Origin: Pseudomonadota bacterium
Lineage (GTDB): Bacteria; Pseudomonadota; Gammaproteobacteria; Steroidobacterales; Steroidobacteraceae
Length of the DNA: 64,000 nucleotides
Direction: 5' to 3'
Assembly (NCBI GenBank): GCA_021847105.1
Contig: JAJZUT010000001.1
Location: 372,001-436,000 of the forward strand
Part shown: in pieces, positions 1 to 8,933 of the stretch
Numbering within the stretch: the first letter of the stretch is position 1
Layout: the number at the start of each line of letters is the position of its first letter
Notes under the pieces: generated by a model
What the model was told of the DNA's origin: nothing
What the model saw: only the letters and a program-made list of their open reading frames with translations
Databases searched by the model: none
Translations under genes and position numbers: made by a program

Positions 1-1
1 G

Positions 2-1066
2 TCGAGCCGGTATTATTCCTGGTACACGTTCCAGAGCTGGCCCAATCAGTACTCGAGCTTCGCGAATGCGGTGCCCACGATGCCCAAGCTCAACTTTGGC
101 GCTACCGGTTCGGCGGTGCGCGAGCAGATCTATGCGGCGCCGAACTCGGTGGTGCAGACCTATCTGAGGGCCCCCTACGCCATCGATGGCTGGCGGCTCG
201 ATTCGGCACAGATGCTCGATGCCGATGGTCGTGGCGGCAGTGATGCGACCAATCATCAGATCATGCGGCAACTGCGCAGCTCCGTGTTGTCCGCCAACCC
301 GAACGCGGAGATCCTCGGGGAGTTCTGGGGCGACCCGGCACCATGGCTGGACAACGGCAGGCAATGGGACGGTGCCATGAATTACAACGGATTCACCAAT
401 CCGCTCTCGGAGTGGTTGTGCGGGGTCAACGAGCACGGCAAGCCCGGCTCGCTCGATGTGGCTCGGTTCGATGCGGCACTGCGGGCCGCCCGCGCAGACG
501 TTCCGATGAATGCGCTCGAGACGATGAGCAATGAGCTTGGCACCCACGATACGCCGCGTTTCACGACCCGTTGCGGCGGCGATCTGGCGATGACCGAACT
601 TGCGATGATTTTCCAGTTCACCTACATCGGCACGCCGACGATCTACTACGGAGACGAGTACGGCATGCGGGGCGCAGGCGATCCGTACGACCGGCGCACG
701 TTCGACTGGTCGAAGGCCACGCTGTCCGATCCGCCGGTTGCGCTGGTACACAAGCTGATCGTTATCCGCAGGACGTATTCGGCGCTGCGCACCGGATCGT
801 TCCTGACCCTCATCACGGACGATGCCGACGATGTCTACGCGTACGGCCGCTTCGATGCGAGCACCCGCATCGCGGTGGTGCTGAACGGCGGTGCTGGCAC
901 GCAAAGCGTCACCGTGCCGGTGTGGCAGCTCAGCATGACCCACGGGTCGACGGTGACCGATCTGCTTTCAGGCACCGCGTACACGGTGAGCAATGGTAAT
1001 GTGACGGTGAGGGTCCCGGGCCGGTCCGGAGTGATACTCGAGCAATGGGCCACGAGGCAGGAATGA
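2..1066 (+). CDS. GH13 alpha-amylase-family glycosidase, 5' end missing
   Basis: The reading frame is open from the first bases, so the gene begins upstream; about 354 C-terminal residues are present. GH13 hallmarks are visible: GWRLDSAQ carries the catalytic Asp nucleophile, EILGEFWGD carries the general-acid Glu, and LGTHDTPRF carries the transition-state-stabilising Asp. A short beta-sandwich C-terminal domain follows. Family knowledge suggests an alpha-1,4-glucan-cleaving enzyme of the maltodextrin glucosidase, neopullulanase or cyclomaltodextrinase type; exact substrate is inference. Its stop overlaps the ATG of the next gene (ATGA at 1063-1066), so it is coupled to a secreted glycosidase and then to a sugar transporter. 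Confidence 0.88.
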   Translation, partial: SSRYYSWYTFQSWPNQYSSFANAVPTMPKLNFGATGSAVREQIYAAPNSVVQTYLRAPYAIDGWRLDSAQMLDADGRGGSDATNHQIMRQLRSSVLSANPNAEILGEFWGDPAPWLDNGRQWDGAMNYNGFTNPLSEWLCGVNEHGKPGSLDVARFDAALRAARADVPMNALETMSNELGTHDTPRFTTRCGGDLAMTELAMIFQFTYIGTPTIYYGDEYGMRGAGDPYDRRTFDWSKATLSDPPVALVHKLIVIRRTYSALRTGSFLTLITDDADDVYAYGRFDASTRIAVVLNGGAGTQSVTVPVWQLSMTHGSTVTDLLSGTAYTVSNGNVTVRVPGRSGVILEQWATRQE

Positions 1067-3297
1067 CTCAGTCGGGGACGCGCTGTACAGGGGTGCGCGT
1101 GAGCGCGCTGATCGGATGCGCGGTCGCACTGGCGGCGGCGGTGCCGGCGCTCGCCGGGAACTGGCACACGACGCTGCACTGGCGCGGCCGCGAGGCCTGG
1201 GCTACCCGGTATCCCGGGGGCGGCTATCGGGTGCACGCCCCGGCTCGTACGCGCATGATCGGGCCGCAGCGCGATCGCGCCCGAACAGCCAGTGTGCTCT
1301 TTGACGCACTGTTCGCTCTGGCGCAGTCGGATCTGCGCAAGGACTCCGTGAGCGCCATACACGATCCGGCCTTCGAGCACGGCAGGCCGATTCCCTGCCG
1401 CTGCTTCATTGCCGGCAAGGACTGGCCGTTCGCCTGGACGCGCGATCTGTCGTATTCCACCGATCTTGCGCTATGGCGGTTCGACCCGGCGCGCGCTCGG
1501 ACCTCGCTGCTGTTCAAGCTCTCCCCGGCGCGTACGAGCAGGGTGCGGCCGGGACTGTATGTGATGGAGGACACCGGCTCGGGTGGCAGCTGGCCGGTGA
1601 GCACCGATCGGATGGTGTGGTTTCTCGGCGCGCGGCATCTGCTCGGCAACCGCCGCTTTGCGGCCAAGGTCTATCAGGCGCTGCAGGAGAATCTCGCGCA
1701 GGATCGCCGCTACACCTTCGATCCGCACGTCGGACTGTACCGCGGTGAGACGTCGTTTCTCGACTGGCGCCAACAGACGTATCCTGAATGGACAGCGCGC
1801 AACGTGGTGTTCATCGCACAGTCGTTCTCGTTGTCGACCAATGTGCTGCATTACGAGGCGCTGCGGCTGGCGGCGACGCTGGCACACCAGCGGGGGCATT
1901 TCACGCGCGCCCGCGGTTACATGGCCGAGGCGGCAGCGCTGCGCCAGGCGATCAATCGCCGGTTTTGGCAGCCCCGGCAGGGCCTGTACATGAGCTACAT
2001 CGGCGGCCGGGTGAATCCAGCGCCCTACGATGCTTACGACCTGCTCGGCATTGATCTCGTGATCACCAGCGGGGTGGCTCCGCCGGCACGGGCGCGACTC
2101 GCCCTCGCGCGCTATCCGGCCTGGCCGGCCGGCAGCCCGGTCATCTGGCCCGAGCGGCGCGATCAACCCATCTATCACAACCGGGCTATCTGGCCGTTCG
2201 TCAGCGAATACACCCTGCGCGCCGCGCGGCGCGTGCAGGACGTACCGCTGATCGCGCATGAGCTGCGATCGTTGGTACGCGGTGCGGCGCTCGCCGGCTC
2301 GAACATGGAAAATTTCTCGCTGCTCGCGCAATCGACACACGTACCGGGGCGGCTCGGCGGGCCGGTGGTCGACTCGCGCCGTCAGCTCTGGTCGGTGGCC
2401 GGCTATCTCGATATGGTGGTCCGCGGGGTGTTTGGCGTGCGGACCGACGGCAGCGTGCACCCCGAGCTGCCCGCCTCTTTGGTGCCCATGCTCTTCGGTA
2501 CGCGCCGCAGCATCAGTTTGACTCTGGGCGCGCGGCGCATCGTGCTCGAGCGACCGGCGCACATCGACGGCAACCTGCTCGTGGCCGCGATGCTGCGGCG
2601 CGAGGGCCGGGTGACCCGGGTCCGGCTGGTCAGCCGCCGCGTAACCTCCATTCCGCTCAGGCTGCACGCGCCGATGTACCTCCCGGCCACGCCGCCGGCG
2701 CCGACGGTGACCGCGGATGGGACGCGCTGGCGAGTCCGCGCGGCGGTACCTGGGGTCCTGTACCTGAACGGCAGGCTTGTCGGGCGGATCTCTGGGGCGT
2801 TGCCGGTCGCGCAGAGCGACGGGCTGCAGTGTTTCAGCGTCGCGGCCCCCGGCCGCGGCGGGCTTTACTCGCTGCATAGCCACGCGCGCTGCGTTGGTCC
2901 GGTGAGTACGGTCGGATCGGCATGGCCCCGGCACTGGAGCGCACCACGCACTGGGGCCTATCTGGCCTGGGTCGACTACGATAACAACCATGGGCCGATC
3001 AGCACGGGTATCACCGCTGCGGTGCGACGCATGGCGATCCGCTGCGCGGGCGAACCTGCGCAGCGCGGTCCACTGGTCATGCCGCAGAGCGATGGCGTGC
3101 ACGCCTCGACAGTGGTGCGCTTCCGTGCCCGGGCCGGTGGGCGTTGTGCATTCGGACTCTCCGGCGGGTTCAATATGAGCGATCTGGCCCACTATGCCTA
3201 CTACACCGGCGGGCAAGGCGGAGGCGCAGGACCGGTGAACCGCGCGGAGATTTTTGCGCTGCGCATCGCGCCGCTCGCACCGGAGCGCCAGCGGTGA
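1063..3297 (+). CDS. Secreted six-hairpin glycosidase-like protein
   Basis: This is a 744-residue protein from the ATG that overlaps the GH13 stop; an AGGCAGGA ribosome site precedes it. An in-frame ATG at 1045 is less likely. A signal peptide is clear (hydrophobic stretch ending in VPALA), so it should act in the periplasm. The middle part has the look of an (alpha/alpha)6 barrel glycosidase: FAWTRDLSYSTDLAL, an aromatic helix set, and NRAIWPFVSEYTLRAARR. The last 200 residues are beta-rich, perhaps carbohydrate binding. The family number is uncertain; GH63-, GH15- or GH37-like folds fit. Position between a GH13 enzyme and an MFS sugar transporter suggests oligosaccharide processing. Confidence 0.7.
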   Translation: MTQSGTRCTGVRVSALIGCAVALAAAVPALAGNWHTTLHWRGREAWATRYPGGGYRVHAPARTRMIGPQRDRARTASVLFDALFALAQSDLRKDSVSAIHDPAFEHGRPIPCRCFIAGKDWPFAWTRDLSYSTDLALWRFDPARARTSLLFKLSPARTSRVRPGLYVMEDTGSGGSWPVSTDRMVWFLGARHLLGNRRFAAKVYQALQENLAQDRRYTFDPHVGLYRGETSFLDWRQQTYPEWTARNVVFIAQSFSLSTNVLHYEALRLAATLAHQRGHFTRARGYMAEAAALRQAINRRFWQPRQGLYMSYIGGRVNPAPYDAYDLLGIDLVITSGVAPPARARLALARYPAWPAGSPVIWPERRDQPIYHNRAIWPFVSEYTLRAARRVQDVPLIAHELRSLVRGAALAGSNMENFSLLAQSTHVPGRLGGPVVDSRRQLWSVAGYLDMVVRGVFGVRTDGSVHPELPASLVPMLFGTRRSISLTLGARRIVLERPAHIDGNLLVAAMLRREGRVTRVRLVSRRVTSIPLRLHAPMYLPATPPAPTVTADGTRWRVRAAVPGVLYLNGRLVGRISGALPVAQSDGLQCFSVAAPGRGGLYSLHSHARCVGPVSTVGSAWPRHWSAPRTGAYLAWVDYDNNHGPISTGITAAVRRMAIRCAGEPAQRGPLVMPQSDGVHASTVVRFRARAGGRCAFGLSGGFNMSDLAHYAYYTGGQGGGAGPVNRAEIFALRIAPLAPERQR

Positions 3298-4790
3298 GCG
3301 GCAAGCCCGAGCTGTCGGTCCGCCAGGTCCTCAACATGTCGGTCGGCTTTCTCGGCATTCAGTTCGCTTTCGGACTGCAGAACGCCAATGTCAGCCGCAT
3401 CTTTCAAACCCTCGGTGCGCACGTGGCGCAGATTCCCGCGCTGTGGATCGCTGCGCCCCTCACCGGACTGCTGGTGCAGCCCATTATCGGCTACGCCTCC
3501 GACCGCACCTGGGGACGCTTCGGGCGGCGCCGGCCATACTTCCTCGCCGGCGCGGTCCTCACCACGACCGCGCTGCTGGTGATGCCGGACTCGCCTGCGC
3601 TCTGGGTGGCCGCGATCATGCTGTGGCTGATGGATGCCTCCGTGAACGTCTCCATGGAGCCATTCAGGGCGTTCGTCGCCGACCAGCTGCCAACCACGCA
3701 GCGGCCGCTCGGGTTCGCTCTGCAGACTCTGTTCATCGGCATCGGCGCGGTGCTCTCCTCTGTGCTGCCGTGGATGTTGGCGCGTTTCGGTGTCGCGAAC
3801 ATTGCGCCACCCGACCAGATTCCGGCCACGGTACGCATTTCGTTCTATGTCGGCGGTGCTGTACTGATGGGCTCGGTTCTGTGGACGGTTCTCACAACGC
3901 ACGAGTACCCGCCGGAGCGCCTGCGCCGATTCGCGGACTCACCACCCACATTCCACCGGCTGGATGTGGCACGTGCCTGGCGTCCCGGTGTCGTGCTGCT
4001 TGCGCTCGGCGTTCTCGGCATCGGGCTGATCCGTCACTTTGCGCTCGATCGACAGCTGTACCTGCTCGCCGGTGGGCTTGCTGCTGGCGGGCTGCTGTTT
4101 CTGTGGCTCGGCCGCTCGCGCAGCCGCGGCATGCTCCACCAGGTCATGACGGATCTGTATGCCATGCCGCCGGCGATGCGACGGCTCGCCTGGGTTCAGT
4201 TCTTTTCGTGGTTTGCGATGTTTGCGCTGTGGATCTACACCACCCCGGCCGTCACCGCGGTGCAGTTCGACAGCAGCAATCCGCTCTCCAGCGCCTACAA
4301 TGCCGGTGCCAACTGGGTCGACGTGCTGTTCGGCGCCTACAATGGCTTTGCGGTGCTCGCCGCGCTGCTCATCCCGCGAATGGCGCGCTGGGCCGGACTG
4401 CGCTGGACACATGTGATCAATCTGGCCGCTGCCGCGGCAGGACTTGTCTCATTCGTATGGGTCCGCGACCCGCATTGGCTGCTGTTGTCCATGGTCGGTG
4501 TCGGATTCGGCTGGGCCTCGATCCTCGCCGTGCCCTATACGCTGCTCGCCGATCATCTGCCGGCCGAGAAGATGGGTATCTACATGGGGATCTTCAATTT
4601 CTTCATCGTCATCCCGCAACTACTGGCCGCGAGCGTGCTCGGGGTGCTGCTGCATGAGTTTTTCCACGGCGACGCGATGTTCGGGCTGCTCATCGGCGGG
4701 GTGAGTCTGATGCTGGCGGGCCTTTGCACGCTGCGCGTCGGCGAGCCACGCGCCGGCGGGCTGGCCGCCGCGGCGGCGCCTCAGCCGTAG
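3294..4790 (+). CDS. MFS sugar transporter, SLC45/GPH-like
   Basis: This 498-residue protein has about 12 hydrophobic segments. The start chosen is GTG at 3294, whose bases overlap the TGA of the glycosidase (GTGA). The frame is open further upstream, but that would overlap the previous gene heavily. The loop RTWGRFGRRRPYF after transmembrane segment 2 is the MFS/GPH signature, and the QIPALWIAAPLTGLLVQPIIG segment resembles sucrose/maltose transporters of the SLC45 type. It probably imports a disaccharide or maltooligosaccharide released by the two upstream glycosidases. Substrate is inferred from context only. It is the last gene of a three-gene coupled cluster. Confidence 0.83.
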   Translation: MSGKPELSVRQVLNMSVGFLGIQFAFGLQNANVSRIFQTLGAHVAQIPALWIAAPLTGLLVQPIIGYASDRTWGRFGRRRPYFLAGAVLTTTALLVMPDSPALWVAAIMLWLMDASVNVSMEPFRAFVADQLPTTQRPLGFALQTLFIGIGAVLSSVLPWMLARFGVANIAPPDQIPATVRISFYVGGAVLMGSVLWTVLTTHEYPPERLRRFADSPPTFHRLDVARAWRPGVVLLALGVLGIGLIRHFALDRQLYLLAGGLAAGGLLFLWLGRSRSRGMLHQVMTDLYAMPPAMRRLAWVQFFSWFAMFALWIYTTPAVTAVQFDSSNPLSSAYNAGANWVDVLFGAYNGFAVLAALLIPRMARWAGLRWTHVINLAAAAAGLVSFVWVRDPHWLLLSMVGVGFGWASILAVPYTLLADHLPAEKMGIYMGIFNFFIVIPQLLAASVLGVLLHEFFHGDAMFGLLIGGVSLMLAGLCTLRVGEPRAGGLAAAAAPQP

Positions 4791-4847
4791 CGCACCCCGG
4801 GGCGCGTGTCGCGGCCGGGATGGCGGCCGATCGGGTATGCTCACGGG

Positions 4848-5633
4848 ATGCTGATTGAACGCATCTGGACCGGCAACGCCTACCGCAATTTCCACTATCT
4901 CGTGGCCTGCCCCGAGACCGCAGAGGCCCTGGCCGTTGATCCGCTCGAATGGCAGCTGTGCTGGGACGCGGCGCGCAGCAAGGGCTGGCGGATCACCCAG
5001 ATTCTCAATACCCATGAGCATCGCGATCATACCGGCGGCAATGCCGGACTGGTGGCCGCGACCGGCGCGAAAGTGCTCGCGCACGCGCGTGCTGCCGGCC
5101 GCATTGGTGGGGTCGATCGGGGGCTGAGCGCTGGCGAGGTGATCCGCGTCGGCCGGCTCGAGCTGGAGTGCCTGGATACTCCGGGCCACACTTTCTCCCA
5201 CGTCTGCCTGCTGGCGCACGCACAGACACCGGCGCTATTTTCCGGGGATACTCTTTTTAACGCCGGTGCCGGTAACTGCCACGACGGGGATCCGCAGCGC
5301 CTCTACGAGACGTTCAGCCGCATTCTGGCGCGCTTGCCGGATGCGACCCGGATTTATCCTGGTCACGAATACCTGGCGCGTAATTTGGAATTCACGCTCG
5401 ATCGCGAACCGGACAATGATGCGGCGCGCGCATTGCTCGCGCGCATGCGCAACGCCGATCCGGCCGCAGCGCCGGTCACCACGCTGGCCGACGAACGGTG
5501 CATCAACACCTTCCTGCGCCTCTCGAGCCCTTCGCTGATCGAGCGGCTCCGCGCGTCATTCCCGGCTCTTCAGGCCCGCCCCGACGAGCGCACGGTATTC
5601 CTGCGGTTGCGCGAGTTGCGCAATCGCTGGTAG
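4848..5633 (+). CDS. gloB: Hydroxyacylglutathione hydrolase (glyoxalase II)
   Basis: A 261-residue metallo-beta-lactamase-fold enzyme that hydrolyses S-D-lactoylglutathione to D-lactate and glutathione in the cytoplasm. THEHRDHTGG is the HxHxDH dinuclear metal motif; further ligands are seen in DTPGHTFSH, FSGDTLF and YPGHEY. The C-terminal alpha-helical domain (from about residue 170) is present, as in true glyoxalase II. The ATG at 4848 begins MLIERIW, matching the family start; an upstream GTG at 4806 would add a non-conserved extension. A gloA homologue lies at 25.1-25.6 kb in the same window. Confidence 0.93.
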   Translation: MLIERIWTGNAYRNFHYLVACPETAEALAVDPLEWQLCWDAARSKGWRITQILNTHEHRDHTGGNAGLVAATGAKVLAHARAAGRIGGVDRGLSAGEVIRVGRLELECLDTPGHTFSHVCLLAHAQTPALFSGDTLFNAGAGNCHDGDPQRLYETFSRILARLPDATRIYPGHEYLARNLEFTLDREPDNDAARALLARMRNADPAAAPVTTLADERCINTFLRLSSPSLIERLRASFPALQARPDERTVFLRLRELRNRW

Positions 5634-5648
5634 TAGAATGCGCCCGCC

Positions 5649-8600
5649 ATGACCGTCGATCCGATTCTCGAGCGCCTCAACGCGGCCCAGCGGGCCGCAG
5701 TCACCGCCCCCCTGGGCCCCGTGCTGGTGCTGGCCGGCGCCGGCAGCGGCAAGACGCGCGTTTTGACCCATCGCATCGCCTGGCTGATCCAGGCCGAAGG
5801 GGTTTCCCCGCACGCCATTCTCGCGGTGACCTTTACCAACAAGGCAGCAGGCGAGATGCGCGCGCGCGTGGAGAGCCTGCTTGGCATGCCACCGGGGGTG
5901 CTGTGGATCGGCACCTTCCATGGCATCGCGCACCGGCTGCTGCGGCGCCATTGGCGCGAGGCGGGTCTCACCGAGAGCTTTCAGATCATCGATGCGGAGG
6001 ACCAGCAGCGCCTGATCAAGAAGCTACTCAAGGCGCAGCAGCTCGATGAAACCCGCTGGGTGCCGCGCGAGATCCAGTGGTTCATCAATTCGAACAAAGA
6101 CGAGGGCCGCCGCAGCAAGAACCTGAAGGCGGGAAACGATCCGATCCGTGCGCAGATGATCCGGCTGTACACGCTGTACGAGGAGGCCTGCGCGCTCACC
6201 GGCGTGGTCGACTTCGCCGAGCTGCTGCTGCGTTCGTTCGAGCTGTGGCGCGATCAACCGGCGCTGCTGGCACGTTATCGTCAGCGCTTCCGCCACATCC
6301 TGGTCGACGAGTTCCAGGACACCAACACCATCCAGTACGCCTGGCTGAAGCTGCTCGCCGGCGAGGATGGATGTCCGTTCGTGGTCGGCGATGACGATCA
6401 GTGTCTCGCTGCGGGCACGATGATCACCATGGCCGACGGCTCGCAGAAGGCGATTGAGGCGATCAAGATCGGTGAAAAGGTCATGTCGGGCTATGGCAGC
6501 GGCGATTTCAGGCCAGCCGTGATTACCCGAAAATTCTCCACCCGCCGTAAAGGCACATTGGTTCGGCTGCACATGCGCTCAGGACGAACGATCTGCAGCA
6601 CTCCTGAGCATACGCACCTTGCCGGGTACATTCTGGGAGAGACGCCGCAGACTTACTTCCTTTATCTCATGTACAAGGAAGGTGTGGGATATCGTCTGGG
6701 CACTTCACAGGTGTATACCAACGGGCAAGCGAAGCCGATGGTGGGCTTCAAGCAGCGGGCGCTGGCTGAACACGCGGATGCTGCCTGGGTGGTCCGGACC
6801 CATTCAAGCGAAAACGATGCGCGTCTCGATGAGATGCTCACTTCGCTGAGATACGGATTGCCCACGCTGCCATTCGTTCACCGCAAGGGCAGGGCGCGCA
6901 ATGGACTGGTTCACGACCCCGATTATATCGCCGAAGTCTTTCGCTCCGTAGATACCGTTTCCGCAGCGCTGAGGCTTCTCGCTGACGTCGGGCTCGATTT
7001 CGAAACCCCGCACCATGCGCCTCGTAGTCGGAACTCCTGTCGTCGCAATATCGTAATAACGATGTGCGGCGATCGTCGGGGATCAAATCCGATGCACTGC
7101 ATCAGCATGGTCGGAACCGACGCCGCGGACCGGGAGGCGCTGAGAGAGATGGGTCTCAGCGTCAGAGCAGCGAAGAGCGGCTCAAAGAGTTGGCGATTTG
7201 AGACCGTACGAAGCGACTTCGGCGAGCTCATGGCGATTGCGAAGCGGATCCGCGAAGTGCTCGGCGCGCGCTATGTTCTGCAGGCCCGAATCCTAAGCCG
7301 CTCGCTGCCGTTTGTTCGAGCTGCCGGCGTCCGGCCCGGTATGGTCATGGCCACTGAAAACTCAGAGTTCGATATCGTAGATCGCGTCGAACACCAAGTA
7401 TCAGATACGCAAGTTTTTGATCTGAACGTCGATCGCACCCACAATTACATTGCGAACGGTGTTGTCACTCATAATTCCGTCTACGGGTGGCGCGGCGCCC
7501 GGGTCGAGAATCTCCAGCAGTTCGGCCGCGACTTTCCGGCCGTCAAGTTGTACCGGCTCGAGCAGAACTACCGCTCCACCGGAGCCATTCTTTCCGCGGC
7601 CAACGGGCTGATTGCCAATAATTCTGGTCGTCTCGGCAAGACTCTGTGGACCAGCGGTGAGCAGGGTGAACCGATCCGGGTCTATGCCGCATTCAATGAA
7701 CGCGACGAGGCAGAGTTCGTCTGTCAGCGCATCCGCGACCACGTGGCGCACGGCGGATTGCACCGCGACGTCGCCGTTCTGTACCGCTCAAATGCGCAGT
7801 CGCGTGTGTTCGAGGAGACATTTCTCGCCGCGCGGATGCCGTACCGCGTCTACGGAGGCCTGAGGTTCTTCGAGCGCGCCGAAATCAAGGATGCACTCGC
7901 CTATCTGCGCCTGATTGCCAACCGTCGCGATGACGCCTCATTTGAGCGGGTGGTGAACCTGCCGACGCGCGGCATCGGCGCGAAGAGCCTCGACACCATC
8001 CGCGCGGCGGCGCGTGAGGCAGGCTGCCCGCTGTGGGAGGCCGCTCAGGCGTGCCTTGGCGATGCGCTCGGGCCGAAAGCCTCCGCTGCGCTGCGCGGGT
8101 TTCTCGAGCTCATTGAGCGGCTGGCCGAGGAGGTCAGGGGCCTCGCGCTGCATGAGCAGGTCGATCGTATGTTGGCGGTCAGCGGTCTGATCGAATTTCA
8201 CAAGCGCGACAAAGCCGATCGCGGCGAGGCTCGGGTCGAAAACCTCGAGGAATTGGTGAGCGCCGCACGCGGCTTCGCAGTCGAGCCGCTGGAGAGCGAA
8301 CTGCCGCCGCTCGAGGCATTCCTGGCGCACGTGACACTCGAATCGGGCGAGGGCCAGGCCGACGCCTGGGAAGACTGTGTGCAGATGATGACGCTGCACA
8401 CCGCCAAGGGGCTGGAGTTTCCCATCGTCTTTCTGTGCGGCATGGAGGACGGATTGTTTCCCCATCAGCGCTCGATAGGCGATCTCGATGGTCTGGAGGA
8501 GGAGCGCCGGCTGTGCTACGTCGGCATGACGCGAGCAATGAGGCAACTGTACCTGACGTACGCCGAGCAGCGCCGCCTACACGGTATCGACAGCTTCAGC

Positions 8601-8933
8601 CAACCATCGCGCTTCATCAAAGAGACCCCCGAGGATCTGATCGAGGAAATCCGACCTCGCCTGCAGGTGAGTCGGCCAGTAGCATCGGGACGCTTCGCGC
8701 GCGACTCGCGCTACGAAGCTGCTCCGGTGCGCCGTCCGGCCTACGCGTCGCGCAATGAACCGCCACCGGCGCCGGGCATGCGACTCGGCGCGCGCGTGCG
8801 TCACGGCAAATTCGGCGAGGGCGTGATCCTCAATCTCGAGGGCAACGGCGCGCAGGCACGCGTTCAGGTCAACTTCGAGCAACACGGAGCGAAGTGGCTG
8901 GTCATGCAGTACGCCAATCTGGAACCGATATGA
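5649..8933 (+). CDS. uvrD: DNA helicase II UvrD, interrupted by an in-frame intein
   Basis: The precursor is 1094 residues; removing the 358-residue intein leaves 736, the usual UvrD length. It is a 3'-5' SF1 helicase for mismatch and excision repair. Seen motifs are Walker A (AGAGSGKT), FTNKAAGEMR, the DEFQD box, VGDDDQ then SVYGWRGA (motif III, split by the intein), LEQNYRST, LHTAKGLEFP and VGMTRAMRQLY. A C-terminal Tudor-like segment follows (GARVRHGKFGEG). The ATG at 5649 lies 15 bases after gloB. The stop overlaps the trkA start (ATGA at 8930-8933). Confidence 0.95.
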   Translation: MTVDPILERLNAAQRAAVTAPLGPVLVLAGAGSGKTRVLTHRIAWLIQAEGVSPHAILAVTFTNKAAGEMRARVESLLGMPPGVLWIGTFHGIAHRLLRRHWREAGLTESFQIIDAEDQQRLIKKLLKAQQLDETRWVPREIQWFINSNKDEGRRSKNLKAGNDPIRAQMIRLYTLYEEACALTGVVDFAELLLRSFELWRDQPALLARYRQRFRHILVDEFQDTNTIQYAWLKLLAGEDGCPFVVGDDDQCLAAGTMITMADGSQKAIEAIKIGEKVMSGYGSGDFRPAVITRKFSTRRKGTLVRLHMRSGRTICSTPEHTHLAGYILGETPQTYFLYLMYKEGVGYRLGTSQVYTNGQAKPMVGFKQRALAEHADAAWVVRTHSSENDARLDEMLTSLRYGLPTLPFVHRKGRARNGLVHDPDYIAEVFRSVDTVSAALRLLADVGLDFETPHHAPRSRNSCRRNIVITMCGDRRGSNPMHCISMVGTDAADREALREMGLSVRAAKSGSKSWRFETVRSDFGELMAIAKRIREVLGARYVLQARILSRSLPFVRAAGVRPGMVMATENSEFDIVDRVEHQVSDTQVFDLNVDRTHNYIANGVVTHNSVYGWRGARVENLQQFGRDFPAVKLYRLEQNYRSTGAILSAANGLIANNSGRLGKTLWTSGEQGEPIRVYAAFNERDEAEFVCQRIRDHVAHGGLHRDVAVLYRSNAQSRVFEETFLAARMPYRVYGGLRFFERAEIKDALAYLRLIANRRDDASFERVVNLPTRGIGAKSLDTIRAAAREAGCPLWEAAQACLGDALGPKASAALRGFLELIERLAEEVRGLALHEQVDRMLAVSGLIEFHKRDKADRGEARVENLEELVSAARGFAVEPLESELPPLEAFLAHVTLESGEGQADAWEDCVQMMTLHTAKGLEFPIVFLCGMEDGLFPHQRSIGDLDGLEEERRLCYVGMTRAMRQLYLTYAEQRRLHGIDSFSQPSRFIKETPEDLIEEIRPRLQVSRPVASGRFARDSRYEAAPVRRPAYASRNEPPPAPGMRLGARVRHGKFGEGVILNLEGNGAQARVQVNFEQHGAKWLVMQYANLEPI
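6402..7475 (+). mobile_element. Intein in UvrD (358 residues)
   Basis: The insertion splits helicase motif III between VGDDDQ and SVYGWRG. Splicing residues are complete: Cys1 (TGT at 6402) in CLAAGTMITMADG (block A), block B with the TxxH element in STPEHTHL, block F in DLNVDRTHNYIANG, and block G VVTHN followed by Ser+1 (TCC at 7476). It interrupts residues 252-609 of the precursor. The central part is long enough for a homing endonuclease, but I see no clear LAGLIDADG dodecapeptide. The stretch looks less GC-rich than the flanking helicase, consistent with transfer; this was not counted. Confidence 0.95.

Noticed and set aside
1471..3216. A 581-codon minus-strand open frame opposite the six-hairpin glycosidase
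   Set aside because: Arg/His/Pro-rich shadow translation with no motif; the plus frame has a signal peptide and conserved blocks.
4806..4847. GTG at 4806 as the gloB start
   Set aside because: The extension is not like glyoxalase II; the ATG at 4848 gives the family N terminus.
6402..7475. UvrD insertion as an inserted gene or assembly error
   Set aside because: The insertion is in frame, splits a conserved motif cleanly and has all intein splicing residues at its borders.
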